DNA of 64,000 nucleotides from Flavobacterium chungbukense (GTDB taxonomy: Bacteria; Bacteroidota; Bacteroidia; Flavobacteriales; Flavobacteriaceae): positions 645,730 to 709,729 of the forward strand of contig NZ_JAJGZV010000003.1 in assembly GCF_020805785.1 (NCBI RefSeq), in the 5' to 3' direction. This document shows, piece after piece, positions 61,807 through 64,000 of the stretch. The position numbers and the translations under genes are program-made. How positions within the stretch are numbered: the stretch's first letter is position 1; every line of letters starts with the position of its first letter. The notes beneath the pieces were generated by a model. That model made no database searches. It worked only from the letters and a program-made list of their open reading frames with translations, and was not told where the DNA came from.

Positions 61807-64000
61807 ATGAAAAGAAAATTACCTATCCAGTTCAGCTTTTCGACTTTATTTTTTTTTAAAGAACGATTGCAATTGAGCTGCTCTTTCAATTTAAAATTTA
61901 TTCTGATTTTAATTATATCATTATTCTACACTTCCACAAAAGCGCAAACGAAAACACATCCATTTCCTGCAGATGGCTCTATAGAACTTCCTGCTGGTAT
62001 AGATGAAGTAAATGTAGAAGCTTGGGGAGCAGGCGGAGCAGGCGGAGGTGCAACCTCAACTGTTTTGGTAGGAAGAGGCGGCGGCGGCGGCGGCGGAGGA
62101 GCCTATGCAAAAGGTAAAATTACAACAAGCACGCCTCAAACGTTAAGTATATTTGTAGGGAAAGCAACGACCGGTGCAGTTGGTAATGGGGCATCTGGCG
62201 GCGCATCATACATTGCATCATACACTTCTGTATTTAATGCTGCGGGAGGTACAGGTGGTCTTGCAAATAATGGAGGGACGCCAACTGGAGGTCTAGGAGG
62301 TACAACGATAGGTGGCACAGGTTCAGAGGCAGGACTGCCAGGTAAAGACGGGTCTTCTGGAGTTCTATCCTTATTAGCTGTCTTTGGTGCTGGTGCTGGT
62401 GGAGACGCTGGGAATATAGCTGGCGGCGGCGGTAGAGGTGGAGATGCAATTTCAAGTTTGTTATTAGGAAATAGTGTAGGTAATGATGGAAAGACTTATG
62501 GAGGTGGTGGTAGCGGAGGTCTAGCTTCATTGGGAGCTTCTCACAACGGAGGGACAGGTGCACGTGGTCATCTAATAATTACATATAGCTGTAAAACATA
62601 TAGTTTAAGTACAATAAAAGCATCTACCGCTTGTACCACTACTGGGACATCATTAGTCGAGTTTACAGGTACACCAACGAGCTTACCTAAAGGAAATTAT
62701 GTGGCTACTTACAATACAAGCAGCGCGACAGGTCAAATTGCTAATTTTACGGTTGGAACTGCTGGTGTTGGAAGTTTTACAGCTTCAGGATTAAATACTG
62801 TTGGAAATAGCACAATTACAATTACAACTTTAGCATCAATGGATTGTTCTTCAACAATTACGGCAAATAACGTAGTTACAATTGCAGTTACTGCTCGTCC
62901 AACAATAGCGCTTAGTGCTATTCCAGGAGTATGTAGAAGTACAAATTCACAAAATGTAAATTTGCCTTACACCGCAACAACGAATGTACCAACAAATTAC
63001 AGTATTGCTTGGAATGCGTCTCCTGCAAATAATTTTGTAGCAGTTAACAACGCAACTTTGCCTGCAAGTCAGATAAGTATTGCAGTTCCTGCTGGAACAG
63101 GTGCAACAACCTACACAGGAACGCTGACTGTAAGTAATGCAGGTTGCGTATCAATTAACTATCCAATTTCGGTAGTTGTAAATGCTTTGCCTGTTGCGCC
63201 AACAGCTTCTGCAACTCAACAACCAACTTGCGCTGTGAATACAGGAACTATAACGGTAACATCTCCTGCATCTGGGACAGGTTTTTCATATAGTATTGAT
63301 GGAACTACTTTTACTAATACTACTGGAGTGTTTGCCAATTTGACGACAGGACCATACAATGTAAGTGTTAGAAATAATTCTACTCTTTGTCAGTCACCAT
63401 CGACTGCGGTTACTATAAATCCAGTAGTAGCTAAAATTTGGAACGGCAGCAGTAGTGCTAATTGGGCAACACCAGCAAATTGGACTCCAACTGGAGTTCC
63501 TTTAGCATCAGATTGCGTTACTATTCCGCCGATGACAACAAATCCAATTATTTCTGGAACAAATGGGACGTTTTTTGCAAATCGAATTACGATACAGAAT
63601 AATGGTTCTTTAATTGTTCAAAGCAGTAATACCTTAACCGTTACCAATGAAGTAAATGTATTAGGAACAGGTTCTTTTGTTTTTGAAAATAACTCAAGTT
63701 TAGTACAGATATCTGAAGCCGTTAATAGTGGTAATATTACCTATAAAAGAGATTCGAAACCAGTAAGACGTTATGATGCAACATATTGGTCTTCTCCAGT
63801 CACCCGCGTGCCAGCCTTTACATTACAAGAATTTTCTCCATTCACTTTATTAGACAAGTATTATAGATTCGATCCCAATAATGGTTGGACAATCATTTTA
63901 AATGGAACGGAAGAAATGGTTAAAGGAAATGGTTACAATATTCGGGCGCCTCAATCTTTTGATACTACCATTCCAAATGCAATCTATGGTGGTGTATTTA
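61807..64000 (+). CDS. Glycine-rich T9SS-type surface protein, N-terminal part (runs off the window)
   Basis: Open from ATG 61807 to the window end (731 codons). Signal region MKRKLPIQFSFSTLFFFKER with the hydrophobic core at ~30-42 and cleavage near TKAQT. Residues ~70-260 are strongly glycine-rich (VEAWGAGGAGGGATSTVLVG, GGGGSGGLASLG) with a GGC codon run at 62077-62094. Repeated Ig-like and SprB-like segments follow (~265-535), then WNGSSSANWATPANW near residue 543. The shared module RRYDATYWSSPVTRVPAF begins near residue 652. The sorting domain is expected beyond the edge. GC content in the glycine part is far above its surroundings because of GGN codons. Confidence 0.9.
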   Translation, partial: MKRKLPIQFSFSTLFFFKERLQLSCSFNLKFILILIISLFYTSTKAQTKTHPFPADGSIELPAGIDEVNVEAWGAGGAGGGATSTVLVGRGGGGGGGGAYAKGKITTSTPQTLSIFVGKATTGAVGNGASGGASYIASYTSVFNAAGGTGGLANNGGTPTGGLGGTTIGGTGSEAGLPGKDGSSGVLSLLAVFGAGAGGDAGNIAGGGGRGGDAISSLLLGNSVGNDGKTYGGGGSGGLASLGASHNGGTGARGHLIITYSCKTYSLSTIKASTACTTTGTSLVEFTGTPTSLPKGNYVATYNTSSATGQIANFTVGTAGVGSFTASGLNTVGNSTITITTLASMDCSSTITANNVVTIAVTARPTIALSAIPGVCRSTNSQNVNLPYTATTNVPTNYSIAWNASPANNFVAVNNATLPASQISIAVPAGTGATTYTGTLTVSNAGCVSINYPISVVVNALPVAPTASATQQPTCAVNTGTITVTSPASGTGFSYSIDGTTFTNTTGVFANLTTGPYNVSVRNNSTLCQSPSTAVTINPVVAKIWNGSSSANWATPANWTPTGVPLASDCVTIPPMTTNPIISGTNGTFFANRITIQNNGSLIVQSSNTLTVTNEVNVLGTGSFVFENNSSLVQISEAVNSGNITYKRDSKPVRRYDATYWSSPVTRVPAFTLQEFSPFTLLDKYYRFDPNNGWTIILNGTEEMVKGNGYNIRAPQSFDTTIPNAIYGGVF

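Noticed and set aside
62136..62563. Minus-strand open frames opposite the glycine-rich region
   Set aside because: Their proline-, leucine- and histidine-rich translations simply mirror GGN glycine codons of the plus-strand gene.

Overview
The window is AT-rich bacterial chromosome from the phylum Bacteroidota, most likely a Flavobacterium. Several things point there: the 5'-UTRs are A-rich and mostly lack Shine-Dalgarno sites; many genes are preceded by the TAnnTTTG -7 element of the Bacteroidota housekeeping sigma factor; large surface proteins end in type IX secretion (T9SS) sorting domains; and DUF4270, DUF4286, a TonB receptor with a carboxypeptidase-like N-terminal domain and an OlsF-type ornithine-lipid synthase are present. 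I see no phage, insertion sequence, CRISPR array, tRNA or rRNA.

Layout. 0-3.7 kb: the 5' end of metG, a DUF1080 protein divergent from a GH43 glycosidase, and a CDGSH iron-sulfur protein. 3.7-9.5 kb: a patatin-like lipase, two poorly known genes, serS and lgt. 9.5-17.5 kb: a TPR protein, DUF4286, rsmA overlapping mgtE, proC, and nhaA with a small lipoprotein. 17.6-24.6 kb: a 2-hydroxyacid dehydrogenase, two TM2 proteins, olsF, exonuclease III, an OmpA-type lipoprotein and an aldo/keto reductase. 24.6-24.9 kb: a nested inverted-repeat block. 24.9-30.8 kb (minus strand): an AsmA-like/GT51 fusion, radA and an esterase-like protein, then panC-panD. 30.9-35.2 kb: a one-domain glycogen-synthase-like protein, a DUF4270 lipoprotein and glmS. 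35.5-39.9 kb: a TonB receptor with an SGNH hydrolase. 40.1-42.0 kb: atpD-atpC. 42.2-47.7 kb: an NAD-binding protein, a DUF2975/XRE pair, a BioF-like enzyme, and a likely ECF-sigma operon with a TraB/GumN protein.

47.7-64.0 kb is the most unusual part. It holds four very large secreted proteins, one on the minus strand and three on the plus strand, with only recX among them. Their N-terminal halves are unrelated (beta-helix plus PA14; GEVED plus lectin; 14 delta-60 repeats; a glycine-rich domain). All four share a C-terminal module beginning RYDATYWSSPV, and the three complete ones carry, or once carried, a T9SS sorting domain. The modules of the first two are nearly identical DNA in inverted orientation. 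The third has an in-frame TAG that cuts off its sorting domain. The fourth runs off the window.

Most of the rest is housekeeping: translation, lipoprotein maturation, pantothenate, amino sugars, ATP synthase and DNA repair. Short dispersed repeat families recur between genes. All functional calls come from reading translated motifs; no database search was run.
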